Assembly (NCBI RefSeq): GCF_029543245.1
Contig: NZ_JARQWV010000007.1
Coordinates: forward strand, 173,104 to 237,103
Reading direction: 5' to 3'
DNA: 64,000 nucleotides
Origin: Caulobacter endophyticus
Lineage (GTDB): Bacteria; Pseudomonadota; Alphaproteobacteria; Caulobacterales; Caulobacteraceae
Below, in pieces: positions 17,603-26,452 of the stretch; the first letter of the stretch is position 1; every line of letters begins with the position of its first letter. The notes below the pieces were generated by a model that ran no database searches, was not told the DNA's origin, and worked only from the letters and a program-made list of their open reading frames with translations. A program made the translations under genes and the position numbers.

Positions 17603-18349
17603 TCAGGACAGGGCGTTCAGCTCGGCCACGAAGTCGTAGGCGTCGCCGCGATAGTAGGATTGGGTCACTTCCACCGGCCGGCCGTCCTTGAGGAAGCCGC
17701 GGCGCTCGATCAGCAGGCCGGCGTCCTTGATCGGCACGCCCAGCAGTTCGGCCTGCTCGCTGGCGAACAGGATGGCCCGCAGCCGCTGCAGGGCGCGCGC
17801 CGGGCGGTGGCCGGTCTTCTCCAGCGCCTCGTACAGCGAGGTGCCGACCACCTCGGTGGAGGGCAGGGCGAAGGCGGCGACGGTGGTGTATTCGACGGCC
17901 ATCGGCGCGCCGTCGGCGTAGCGGATGCGGGCGAAGCGATAGACCGGCGTGCCGGGCGACAGGCCCAGGGTCAGCGACTCTTCCGGCGTCACCTGGCCTT
18001 CGCTGCGGCTGATCCATTCGCTGTGCGGGACGCGGCCGCGGGCGATCATGTCCTCGGTGAACGAGGACAGCTTCGAGAAGCTCTTTTCCACCCGGGCGGC
18101 GACGAAGGTGCCCGCGCCCTGGCGGCGCGTCAGCAGGCCCTCGCTGACCAGGCCGTCCAGCGCCTTGCGCACGGTGATGCGCGAGATGCTGAATTCTTCG
18201 GCAAGGTCGCGCTCGGCCGGCAGGGCGTCGTCGGGCGACAGGATCTTCTTCTGGATCGCCTCGCGCAGGGCGCGCTGCAGCTGCTTGTACAGCGGCGCGT
18301 GGTCCTGCCCGTGGCCGTCCAGGCCCCCGATCTTTTCGGAAAACAGCAT
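17603..18349 (-). CDS. nagR: GntR/UTRA transcriptional repressor of the GlcNAc locus
   Basis: A 248-residue HutC-type GntR regulator starting at ATG 18349. The winged helix (about residues 20-88) contains APLYKQLQRALREAI, LPAERDLAEEFSISRITVRKAL and LTRRQGAGTFV. The UTRA effector domain fills the rest (SSFTEDMIARGRVPHSEW to the end). In relatives, the effector is GlcNAc-6-P or GlcN-6-P. The gene is the first of the leftward nag operon and is divergent from the TonB receptor, so it probably represses both sides from the 285-base gap. The gene name is by context. Confidence 0.85.
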   Translation of the reverse strand: MLFSEKIGGLDGHGQDHAPLYKQLQRALREAIQKKILSPDDALPAERDLAEEFSISRITVRKALDGLVSEGLLTRRQGAGTFVAARVEKSFSKLSSFTEDMIARGRVPHSEWISRSEGQVTPEESLTLGLSPGTPVYRFARIRYADGAPMAVEYTTVAAFALPSTEVVGTSLYEALEKTGHRPARALQRLRAILFASEQAELLGVPIKDAGLLIERRGFLKDGRPVEVTQSYYRGDAYDFVAELNALS

Positions 18350-18432
18350 CACGTTCCAACCCCCTGGCCCGAAGCCGACAGGCCAACCATCGCCCGGATG
18401 CGCCCCTCCGGGAGGGCGGCGCAACAGTGCAT

Positions 18433-18570
18433 GACCATTTTCATACCAATTATATCGTGGTCTGCAATTGGTTCTTTTTAGGTCTTGTCAGGTGCAAAAA
18501 TTTCGTCACAGTCACACTCCGAGGCCTGAGAAGTACCGCTCGTTGCGGGTTCGCCGCGAGAAATTGGTAT
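18433..18570. promoter_or_regulatory. Divergent nag promoter region with repeated half-sites ATACCAAT / ATTGGTAT
   Basis: The gap holds ATACCAAT at 18443-18450, CAATTGGT at 18465-18472 and ATTGGTAT at 18563-18570, the first and last being exact reverse complements. There is also GACCA/TGGTC in opposed orientation (18433-18437, 18458-18462). Such TGGT/ACCA half-sites are typical of GntR/HutC operators for amino-sugar genes, so this is where NagR most likely binds. The exact operator pairing is not resolved. Confidence 0.5.
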
Positions 18571-18634
18571 CAGATTGGGCTTTGGGGTTCGGCTCCGGGT
18601 CCAGTGGCCCGGCACAAAGGGGAGAAGCCGAGTT

Positions 18635-21388
18635 ATGAAGAGCATCCACAAGGCGGTTCTTACCGCTTCCGCCAGCTTGCTGGCCGTATTGGTCGCCGCG
18701 CCCGCGATGGCGCAGGAGACATCGACCTCCGTCGAGGAGGTGGTCGTCACCGGCATTCGCGCGTCGCTGCAGCAATCCATTCAATCCAAGCGTAACGCCG
18801 ACGCCATCGTCGACGTGGTCACCGCCGAGGACGTCGGCAAGTTCCCGAGCTCGAACGTCGCCGAAGCGCTGACGATCGTTCCGGGCGTCACTGTCGACCG
18901 CCAGTTCGGCCAGGGCGAAAAGGTCTCGATCCTGGGGACGGATCCGGCCTTGAACCGCACCTTGCTGAACGGCCAGACCGTGGCCTCGGCCGACTGGTTC
19001 ATCCTTGATCAGCCCGGCCGCACGTTCAACTACGCCCTGCTGGCGCCGCAGATCGTCGGCAAGGTCGAAGTGTACAAGTCGCCGGAGGCCCGCATCGACG
19101 AGGGCAGCATCGGCGGCACGGTGATCGTCAACACCCGCAAGCCGCTGGACCTGAAGGCGCTGACCCTCCAGGGCTCGCTGAGCTACCTCTATAACGACCG
19201 CTCCAAGAAGTCCGACCCGCAGGTCTCCTTCCTGGGCAGCTGGAAGAACGCCGACCAGACCTTCGGCATCGCAGTCTCGGCCCAGCACGCCAAGGACCAG
19301 CTGCGCCGCGACGGCATCGAGTCCTACGGCACCATTCCGGCCAGCTACTACAACGGCGGCAACCCGGAAAACCCGGTCAGCTCGATCACCAACGGCAACT
19401 GCACCGGAACCTGCGCCACCACCCTGGCGGCCAATCCGAACGCCCGCGGCGTCAACTCGCTGTCGGTCTCCTACTTCGAGCAGGAACGCGTCCGCGACAG
19501 CTACACCGCGGCCGTCCAGTGGCGTCCGACCGACGCCCTCGAGCTGAACTTCGACTGGCTGAAGATCAAGGCCACCTACGACAACACCAACCAGTCGCTG
19601 TTCGCCTTCCAGGGCAACACCTGGAACAGCCTGGGCGCGCTGACCGCGATCACCATCGAGGACAACGTCATCCGCAAGGCCTCGTTCAAGAACGCGCTCA
19701 GCGTTCTGGACGTGCAGTACCGCGAAGCCGAGCTGAACTCCGACACCTACCACTTCAACGGCAAGTGGACGGGCGACGGCTTCGACGTCTCGGGCGACCT
19801 GGGCTACTCCAAGGCCGACGGCGGCACCAAGCGCCAACTGTACGGGGAGTTCCTGAACTGGGCCGACTACACCGTCGACTTCACCGGTACGCCGGGTTCG
19901 CCGGGCGTGCTGACCTACACCAACCCCGCCGCCAACGGTAATCCGCTCGGCGACGCCAGCAAGTTCTCGTTCGACGGCGGCTGGGGCGCGGGCGATCCGT
20001 CGGTTCCGGGCGCGCCGAACTACAACTCCGGCTGGGGCGGCAACATCGTCTCCAAGCCGACCACCGACAAGGAAACCTACGGCCAGCTCGACTTCGGCAA
20101 GGACTTCGAGGGCGTGATCAAGCGCGTCCAGTTCGGCTACAAGTACCGTAAGCACGAGACCACCCAGGCCATGTCGGGCGTCACGGTCGCCGTCTACGGC
20201 AACCCGGCCAGCGCCTCGCAGTTCAGCCCGTCGATCGTGCCCAGCAACTATCTGAAGGGCTTCGACGGCGTCACTGATGCCATGGGTAGCCGCTTCAAGA
20301 TCGATGGCAAGGCGCTCGCCGACTACATCGACCGCGGCGGCTACCTGCGTCCGTGGCAGGCCAAGCCGGTTCCGACGGTGTTCGGCAACGCCGAGTTCAC
20401 CGCCCAGAACTGGGGCATCGAAGAGACCATCAACGCCCTCTACGGCCAGGCCGACTTCCAGGCCGAGAACGTGCGCGGCAACTTCGGCCTGCGCTACGTG
20501 AAGACCGAGTCCGACAGCGGCGGCTATGCCTGCGTGCGTCAGACCGCCACCGGCTGCGGCACCACCGCCGCCGACTGGGCCTGGAAGGTGCAGTCCAAGA
20601 AGTACGAGGACTTCCTGCCCAGCCTGAACGTCATCGTCGATGTGCAGCAGGACCTGGTGTTCCGCTTCGCCGCGGCTCAGGTGATCTCGCGTCCGAACTA
20701 CGCCGACATGTCGAACTACTTCTGGCTCTCCGACCAGATCCTGACCGGCGGCGGCGGCAACCCCGACCTGAACCCGTACAAGTCCAGCAACGTCAACGCC
20801 TCGCTGGAATGGTACTTCGCGCCGGAAGCCATCCTGTCGGCTGAAGTCTTCCACAAGGACATCAGCAACTACATCCTGCAGCAGACGGTCGCCGAGCAGC
20901 ACTTCAACCAGGCGCGCAACGCGGTCACCACCTACCAGATCAGCCGTCCGACCAACGCCGGTTCGGCCACGGTCAAGGGCCTGGCGGTGGCCTACCAGCA
21001 GACCTTCGGCATGGGTTTCGGCCTCCTGGCCAACTACACCTATGCTGACGGTGAAGCCGACGGCGGCTCGCCGCTGCCCTACAACTCCAAGCACCAGATC
21101 AACGTCAGCCCGTTCTACGAGAACGGTCCGTTCTCGGCCCGGGTGACCTACAACTGGCGCTCGAAGTACTTCACGGGCCTGGATCGCGGCGACCAGATGT
21201 TCGTCCGCGCCTTCAAGGGCCTGGACGCGACCGCCGGCTACGCCTTCAGCGAGAACGTCAACCTGTCGGTCTCGGCGCAGAACCTGCTCGACAGCGAGTA
21301 CTACGCCTACGCCAACACGATCACGCTGCCGCGCGGCGTCTATCGCACCGGCCGCAAGCTGCAGGCGACTCTCAACGTCGCCTTCTAA
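18635..21388 (+). CDS. TonB-dependent outer-membrane receptor of the GlcNAc/chitin locus
   Basis: A 917-residue receptor. The start at ATG 18635 has AAAGGGGAG upstream and gives a clean signal peptide (cleavage after AMA near residue 26). A TonB-box-like EEVVVTGIRASL follows, then the plug domain (ADAIVDVVTAEDVGKFPSSN, SILGTDPALNRTLLNG, PEARIDEGSIGGTV) and a 22-strand-type barrel ending in LNVAF with a terminal Phe. It would take up GlcNAc or chito-oligosaccharides with energy from TonB/ExbBD. The Caulobacter counterpart is known for this role. It is the first gene of the rightward nag operon. Confidence 0.92.
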   Translation: MKSIHKAVLTASASLLAVLVAAPAMAQETSTSVEEVVVTGIRASLQQSIQSKRNADAIVDVVTAEDVGKFPSSNVAEALTIVPGVTVDRQFGQGEKVSILGTDPALNRTLLNGQTVASADWFILDQPGRTFNYALLAPQIVGKVEVYKSPEARIDEGSIGGTVIVNTRKPLDLKALTLQGSLSYLYNDRSKKSDPQVSFLGSWKNADQTFGIAVSAQHAKDQLRRDGIESYGTIPASYYNGGNPENPVSSITNGNCTGTCATTLAANPNARGVNSLSVSYFEQERVRDSYTAAVQWRPTDALELNFDWLKIKATYDNTNQSLFAFQGNTWNSLGALTAITIEDNVIRKASFKNALSVLDVQYREAELNSDTYHFNGKWTGDGFDVSGDLGYSKADGGTKRQLYGEFLNWADYTVDFTGTPGSPGVLTYTNPAANGNPLGDASKFSFDGGWGAGDPSVPGAPNYNSGWGGNIVSKPTTDKETYGQLDFGKDFEGVIKRVQFGYKYRKHETTQAMSGVTVAVYGNPASASQFSPSIVPSNYLKGFDGVTDAMGSRFKIDGKALADYIDRGGYLRPWQAKPVPTVFGNAEFTAQNWGIEETINALYGQADFQAENVRGNFGLRYVKTESDSGGYACVRQTATGCGTTAADWAWKVQSKKYEDFLPSLNVIVDVQQDLVFRFAAAQVISRPNYADMSNYFWLSDQILTGGGGNPDLNPYKSSNVNASLEWYFAPEAILSAEVFHKDISNYILQQTVAEQHFNQARNAVTTYQISRPTNAGSATVKGLAVAYQQTFGMGFGLLANYTYADGEADGGSPLPYNSKHQINVSPFYENGPFSARVTYNWRSKYFTGLDRGDQMFVRAFKGLDATAGYAFSENVNLSVSAQNLLDSEYYAYANTITLPRGVYRTGRKLQATLNVAF

Positions 21389-21399
21389 GCCAAAAGTCC

Positions 21400-21430
21400 C
21401 GAGGCGCGCCGTTCCGCGCGGCGCGTCTCG
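21400..21430 (+). terminator. Strong hairpin after the TonB receptor gene
   Basis: An 11-base-pair stem with one G-T pair (21400-21410 / 21420-21430) and a 9-base loop starts 11 bases after the receptor stop codon. There is no T run, so it may be a partial terminator or an mRNA-stabilising hairpin that keeps receptor mRNA more abundant than that of the downstream enzymes. Confidence 0.5.
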
Positions 21431-21605
21431 GAGACCATCGATTTGCATCGCGCGCGGCTTGGTTCAGGATCGCCCTCATGACCCGCCAGGCCGCGCCGAT
21501 CGCCCTCATTCCCCTCCTGACTGCAAGCAGCGAGCTGGGGCGGGACGGCTTTGGCCGGCCCGCCCGCCTTTTTGCCGACTGCCTGCCGGTGAGAGCGTCC
21601 CGCAC

Positions 21606-23918
21606 ATGATTGAAATCCGTCGCGCCGCCCTGTTCCTGGCCAGCGCCGCCTGCGTGGTCCTGGCCGCGCCGGCCCTGGCCGCCGAGCCGCTGACCCTGAC
21701 CCCCGCGCCGGTGAAAGCGAAGGCGGTCGAGGGCAGCTTCCGCCTGACCGCCACCACCCGCATCCACGTCGCCAAGGGCGACGTCGAGGCGAAAGGCGTG
21801 GCGCTCCAGCTTTCCGACCTTCTGCACCGCGCCCGTGGGATCCGCCCGGCGGTGGTGGAGGGCGAGCCCGCCGCCGGCGAGGCGGCCATTTCGCTGGTGC
21901 GCGGCGGCCCCGACGGCGAGGGCTACGACCTCGACGCGGCCCCCGGTGGCGTGAAGATCACGGCGCTCAAGCGGGCGGGCCTGTTCTACGGCGCGATCAG
22001 CCTGTGGCAGCTGGCGGTGCAGGACGAGGCCAAGGGCCCCGTCGACGTGCCGGCGGCCAAGGTCGAGGACGCCCCGCGCTTCGCCTGGCGCGGCTTCATG
22101 CTCGACAGCGCCCGCCACTACCAGTCGATCGACACCATCAAGCTGCTGATCGACGGCATGGCCGCCCACAAGCTCAACACGCTCCACTGGCACCTCGTCG
22201 ACGACCAGGCCTGGCGGCTGGAGATCAAGAAGTATCCGAAGCTGACGCAGGTCTCGGCCTGGCGCACCCCGGCCGGCGCGGCCGCCCGCGACCCGAAGAC
22301 CGGCAAGCCGGTGCGCTATGGCGGCTTCTACACCCAGGATCAGGTGCGCGACCTGGTCGCCTACGCGGCCGCCCGCAACGTCACCATCGTTCCCGAGATC
22401 GAGATGCCGGGCCACGCCCTGGCGCCGATCGTGGCCTATCCGAAGCTGGGCCTGACGCCCAATCCACCGGCCCTGGCCATGCACGACTGGGGGATCTTCC
22501 CCTATCTCTACAATGTCGACGACGAGACCTTCGGCTTCCTGAACGACGTGCTCGACGAGGTCATGGACCTCTTCCCGTCGCCGTACATCCACGTCGGCGG
22601 CGACGAAGCCGTGAAGGACCAGTGGAAGGAAAGCGCGGCGATCCAGGCCAAGATCAAGGAACTGGGCGTCAAGGACGAGCACGGCCTGCAGAGCTGGTTC
22701 ATCCAGCGGGTCGAAAAGCACATCAACGGCCGCGGCCGCCGCCTGATCGGCTGGGACGAGATCCTCGAAGGCGGCCTGGCCCCCAACGCCACGGTGATGT
22801 CGTGGCGCGGGATCGAGGGGGCCATCGCCGCCGCCGGCCAGGGCCACGACACCGTGCTGTCGCCCGAGCCGACGCTCTATTTCGACCGCCGCCAGAGCAC
22901 CTCCGTCGACGAGCCGCCGGGCCGCATGACCGTCAGCAGCCTCAAGGACGTCTACCAGTTCGACGCCGCGCCCGACGCCCTGACGGCCGACCAGCGCAAG
23001 CACATCCTGGGCGTCCAGGCCAATCTGTGGGTCGAGCACATCCGCACCGACGAGCGGGTGCAGCTGATGGCCTTCCCGCGCCTGGTGGCCCTGTCGGAAA
23101 CCGCCTGGACCCAGGAAGAGCGCCGCGACTGGCAGGGCTTCACCACCCGCATCCCGGCCCAGATGGCCCGGCTGAAGGCGCTGGGCCTGAAGGCCAACAC
23201 CGCGCCGTTCGAGCCGCAGGCGACCTTGCGTCCCGGCCAGGGCGGGGCGATCGCCGCCAGCCTGAAGAGCGGGCTGGAGCTGGGCCAGATCCGCTACACC
23301 ACCGACGGTTCGGAGCCGACCACGGCCTCGCCGGCCTATGGCGAGACGCTGTCGCTGAAGGCGGGGACCACCCTGAAGGCCCGCAGCTTCCAGGGCGACG
23401 CCCCGCTGGGCCGCACCCGCGCCTGGACCGCCACCCAATGGGCCGCCGAGACCCGCGTCAGCCGCCAGCTGGAGCTGTGCGGTAATGCGATCCCGTTATT
23501 GTTCGAGGACGACGCGCCCGAGAACGGCCGCGACGGCGAGCGCGCCATCTTCGCCACCGACGTCATGAAGCCGTGCTGGGTGTGGAAGGGCGCCGACCTC
23601 TCCAAGGGTCTGAAGCTCACCGCCCGGGTCGGCCAGACGCCGTGGAACTTCCAGATCGGCAAGGCCAAGGACCAGATCGTGGTGCGTAAACCCGCCACGC
23701 CCGACGGCGAGCTGGAGGTTCGCGTGGGCGGCTGCGAGGGCGAGCGCATCGCCGCCATCCCGCTGGGCAAGGCCGGTCGCGGCCCGGGCCTGGGAACGGT
23801 CAGCGGCGCCCTGCCGGCTCGCGACGGCGTCCACGACCTGTGCTTCAGCTTCACCGCCAAGGGCCTCGATCCGATGCCCGCCCTCGACCGCGTCACCCTG
23901 ACGGCGGCCGGCCAGTAA
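21606..23918 (+). CDS. Beta-N-acetylhexosaminidase, GH20
   Basis: A 770-residue secreted or periplasmic enzyme that releases GlcNAc from chito-oligosaccharide ends. The start at ATG 21606 gives a signal peptide ending PALAA. The GH20 N-terminal domain is followed by the catalytic barrel (RFAWRGFMLDSARHYQ, LNTLHWHLVDDQAWRLE, EIEMPGHALA) and the catalytic Asp333-Glu334 pair in HVGGDEA for substrate-assisted hydrolysis. The part after about residue 540 is beta-rich and includes a chitobiase C-terminal-like segment (RYTTDGSEPT). It sits between the receptor that imports oligomers and the PTS that imports the monomer. Confidence 0.94.
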   Translation: MIEIRRAALFLASAACVVLAAPALAAEPLTLTPAPVKAKAVEGSFRLTATTRIHVAKGDVEAKGVALQLSDLLHRARGIRPAVVEGEPAAGEAAISLVRGGPDGEGYDLDAAPGGVKITALKRAGLFYGAISLWQLAVQDEAKGPVDVPAAKVEDAPRFAWRGFMLDSARHYQSIDTIKLLIDGMAAHKLNTLHWHLVDDQAWRLEIKKYPKLTQVSAWRTPAGAAARDPKTGKPVRYGGFYTQDQVRDLVAYAAARNVTIVPEIEMPGHALAPIVAYPKLGLTPNPPALAMHDWGIFPYLYNVDDETFGFLNDVLDEVMDLFPSPYIHVGGDEAVKDQWKESAAIQAKIKELGVKDEHGLQSWFIQRVEKHINGRGRRLIGWDEILEGGLAPNATVMSWRGIEGAIAAAGQGHDTVLSPEPTLYFDRRQSTSVDEPPGRMTVSSLKDVYQFDAAPDALTADQRKHILGVQANLWVEHIRTDERVQLMAFPRLVALSETAWTQEERRDWQGFTTRIPAQMARLKALGLKANTAPFEPQATLRPGQGGAIAASLKSGLELGQIRYTTDGSEPTTASPAYGETLSLKAGTTLKARSFQGDAPLGRTRAWTATQWAAETRVSRQLELCGNAIPLLFEDDAPENGRDGERAIFATDVMKPCWVWKGADLSKGLKLTARVGQTPWNFQIGKAKDQIVVRKPATPDGELEVRVGGCEGERIAAIPLGKAGRGPGLGTVSGALPARDGVHDLCFSFTAKGLDPMPALDRVTLTAAGQ

Positions 23919-23940
23919 CTTCCCGACGAGAGTTCCCCAC

Positions 23941-26448
23941 GTGTCCACCCTCGTTCTTTCCGCGCCGCTCCAGGGGTGGGTCGCCCCGCTCGACGAGACG
24001 CCGGACGCCGTCTTCGCCGAACGCATGCTGGGCGACGGCCTGGCCATCGATCCGACTGGCCAGGTGCTGCACGCGCCCTGCGACGGGCGGGTGATCACCG
24101 TCCATCGCTCGCGCCACGCCGTCACCCTGCGGGCCGACAACGGCGCCGAGATCCTGATGCATGTGGGCCTGGAGACCGTGGCGCTGGACGGCGAGGGCTT
24201 CACCGTCCACGTGGCCGAGGGTCAGGCGGTCAAGGCCGGCGATCCGCTGATCGGCTTCGACCTCGATCTCCTGGCGCGCAAGGCCAAGAGCCTGATCACC
24301 CCGATCGTGGTGACCAACCCCGACGCCTTCTCGATCGTCCGCCGCGAGCAGGACCGCGAGACCGGCGTCGGCGGCTTCCTGATGGAGCTGGTCCCGGCCG
24401 GCGGGGCCAAGGCCGCCGTCGTGGTGGCCGAGGGAGAGGTGACGCGCGAGGTGGTCGTGCCGCTGGTGCATGGCATCCATGCCCGTCCGGCCGCCCGCAT
24501 CGCCGAGACCGCCCGCAAGTTCGCGGCGGAAGTGGCGCTCGTCGCCGTCAACCGCCGCGCCAGCGCCAAGAGCCCTGTGGGCGTCATGTCGCTGGCCATC
24601 CGCCTGCACGACCGCATCACCATCGCCGCCTGCGGCGTCGACGCCGACTTCGCCGTGGCCGCCGTCGCCGAGCTGATCGAGGGCGGCATGGGCGAGAGCG
24701 CCCATGAGGCCGGCGCGCCCGCCGCCGAGGAGGCCGCACCCGTCGTCGTCGCCCCCGCCGAGCCGGCCGAGCCGGGCGTGCTGCGCGGGGTGATGGCCGC
24801 TCCGGGCCTTGCCATCGGCCAGGCCGTGCGGCTGGTCGCCGACGAGATCGTGGTGGTGGAGACCGGCGCCGGCGCCAGCGCCGAGCTGACCGCCCTGGAC
24901 GACGCCCTTTGCCAGGTCCGCGACCGCATCGAGGCTTCGGCCGCGAAAGGTGACAGCGCCCGCAAGGCGATCCTGGGCGCGCACCTCGCTTTCCTGGAAG
25001 ATCCCGAACTGACCGCCGCGGCCCGCAAGCTGATCGGCGAGGGCAAGAGCGCCGGCTTCGCCTGGCGGCGCGCCGTCGGCGGCTATGTCGAGGCCCTGCG
25101 CGGCCTGGGCGACCGCCGCCTGGCCGAGCGCGTCGACGACCTGGTCGACCTGGAGCGCCAGGTGCTGCGCGCCCTGACCGGCGAGGAGGAGACCACCCGC
25201 TTGCTGCCGGCCGGCGCGATCCTGCTGGCCGACGAGCTTCTGCCCTCCCAGCTGATGGGCGTGGATCCCAGCCAGGTCGCCGGCTTCGCCACCGCGCGCG
25301 GCGGTCCGACCTCGCACGTGGCCATCCTGGCCGCCGCCATGGGCCTGCCGGCCCTTGTGGCCGTGGGCGCCGGCGCGCTGGAAATCACCGACGGCACGGC
25401 CCTGATCCTCGACGCGGAAGGGGGAAGGCTGCGCGTGGCGCCGGACGCCGACGCCCTGGCCGCCGCCCAGAGCGCCATCGCCGCCCGCCACGAGCGGCGA
25501 GCCGCCGCCAAGGCCGCCGCCCACCAGGAAAGCCGCACCGCCTGCGGGATGCGCATCGAGGTGTTCGCCAATGTCGGCTCTGAGAAGGACGCCCTGGCCG
25601 CCGTGGCCAACGGGGCCGAGGGCTCTGGCCTGTTGCGCACCGAGTTCCTGTTCCTCGACCGCGACACCCCGCCCGACGAGGACGAGCAGGCTCGCCAGTA
25701 CCAGGCCGTCGCCTCGGCCCTGGACGGCCGGCCGCTGATCATCCGCACGCTGGACGTGGGCGGCGACAAGGCCGCGCCCTACCTGCCGATCCCGACCGAG
25801 GAGAACCCGGCCCTGGGCCTGCGCGGCGTGCGCGTGTCGCTGTGGCGTCCGCATCTGCTGAAGACCCAGATCCGCGCCATCCTGCGGGTGAAACCGCTGG
25901 GTCAGTGCAGGATCATGGTGCCGATGGTCGCCAGCCTGGCCGAGCTGCGCGCCGTCCGCGCCGTGCTCGACGAGGCCAAGCGCGAGATGGGCGTCGCCGA
26001 GCGCATCGAGCTGGGCGTGATGATCGAGACCCCGGCCGCCGCCATGACCGCCGACCTGATCGCCGCCGAGGCCGACTTCCTGTCGGTGGGCACCAACGAC
26101 CTGACCCAGTACGTGCTGGCCATGGACCGCGGCAATCCGGAGCTGGCCGCCCGCATCGACGCCCTGCATCCGGCCGTGCTGCGGATGATCGACCAGACCT
26201 GCAAGGGGGCGGCCAGGCACGGCCGCTGGGTCGGCGTCTGCGGGGGGCTGGCCTCGGACCTCGTCGCCGTGCCGGTGCTGCTGGGCCTGGGCGTGACCGA
26301 GCTTTCGGCCACCGCCGCCGTCGTGCCCGAGGTGAAGGCCCTGGTGCGCCGGCTGTCGCTGCCGGCCTGCCGCGACCTCGCCGCCAAGACCCTGGACCTG
26401 ACCTCGCCCGAGGCGGTCCGCGACCTCGCCAAGTCCTTCGGAGCCTGA
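23941..26448 (+). CDS. PTS phosphotransferase fusion: EIIA(Glc-like)-HPr-Enzyme I
   Basis: An 835-residue multidomain protein starting with GTG 22 bases after the hexosaminidase gene. Domain 1 (about 1-150) is an EIIA-Glc-type domain with His59 and the phospho-acceptor His74 (ILMHVGLETV). Domain 2 (about 165-250) is HPr with the active His180 in HGIHARPAA. Domain 3 (about 275-835) is Enzyme I with active His459 in GGPTSHVAIL and the C-terminal PEP-binding TIM barrel (IRTLDVGGDKAAPYLP, SVGTNDLTQYVLAMDRGNPE). It carries phosphate from PEP through to the membrane EIIBC encoded next. Such fusions make the pathway self-contained and independent of general PTS proteins. Confidence 0.95.
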   Translation: MSTLVLSAPLQGWVAPLDETPDAVFAERMLGDGLAIDPTGQVLHAPCDGRVITVHRSRHAVTLRADNGAEILMHVGLETVALDGEGFTVHVAEGQAVKAGDPLIGFDLDLLARKAKSLITPIVVTNPDAFSIVRREQDRETGVGGFLMELVPAGGAKAAVVVAEGEVTREVVVPLVHGIHARPAARIAETARKFAAEVALVAVNRRASAKSPVGVMSLAIRLHDRITIAACGVDADFAVAAVAELIEGGMGESAHEAGAPAAEEAAPVVVAPAEPAEPGVLRGVMAAPGLAIGQAVRLVADEIVVVETGAGASAELTALDDALCQVRDRIEASAAKGDSARKAILGAHLAFLEDPELTAAARKLIGEGKSAGFAWRRAVGGYVEALRGLGDRRLAERVDDLVDLERQVLRALTGEEETTRLLPAGAILLADELLPSQLMGVDPSQVAGFATARGGPTSHVAILAAAMGLPALVAVGAGALEITDGTALILDAEGGRLRVAPDADALAAAQSAIAARHERRAAAKAAAHQESRTACGMRIEVFANVGSEKDALAAVANGAEGSGLLRTEFLFLDRDTPPDEDEQARQYQAVASALDGRPLIIRTLDVGGDKAAPYLPIPTEENPALGLRGVRVSLWRPHLLKTQIRAILRVKPLGQCRIMVPMVASLAELRAVRAVLDEAKREMGVAERIELGVMIETPAAAMTADLIAAEADFLSVGTNDLTQYVLAMDRGNPELAARIDALHPAVLRMIDQTCKGAARHGRWVGVCGGLASDLVAVPVLLGLGVTELSATAAVVPEVKALVRRLSLPACRDLAAKTLDLTSPEAVRDLAKSFGA

Positions 26449-26452
26449 GCCG

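Noticed and set aside
16509..18386. A 625-codon frame that seems to fuse the SIS deaminase to an N-terminal extension
   Set aside because: The extension is an out-of-frame reading of the GntR gene and is Arg/Pro-rich nonsense. The conserved SIS protein begins near 17561 with a good ribosome site.
18512..21448. Minus-strand open frame of 978 codons opposite the TonB receptor
   Set aside because: It is a shadow of the receptor gene caused by high GC at third positions; it has no recognisable domain and Val/Gly/Asp-biased composition.
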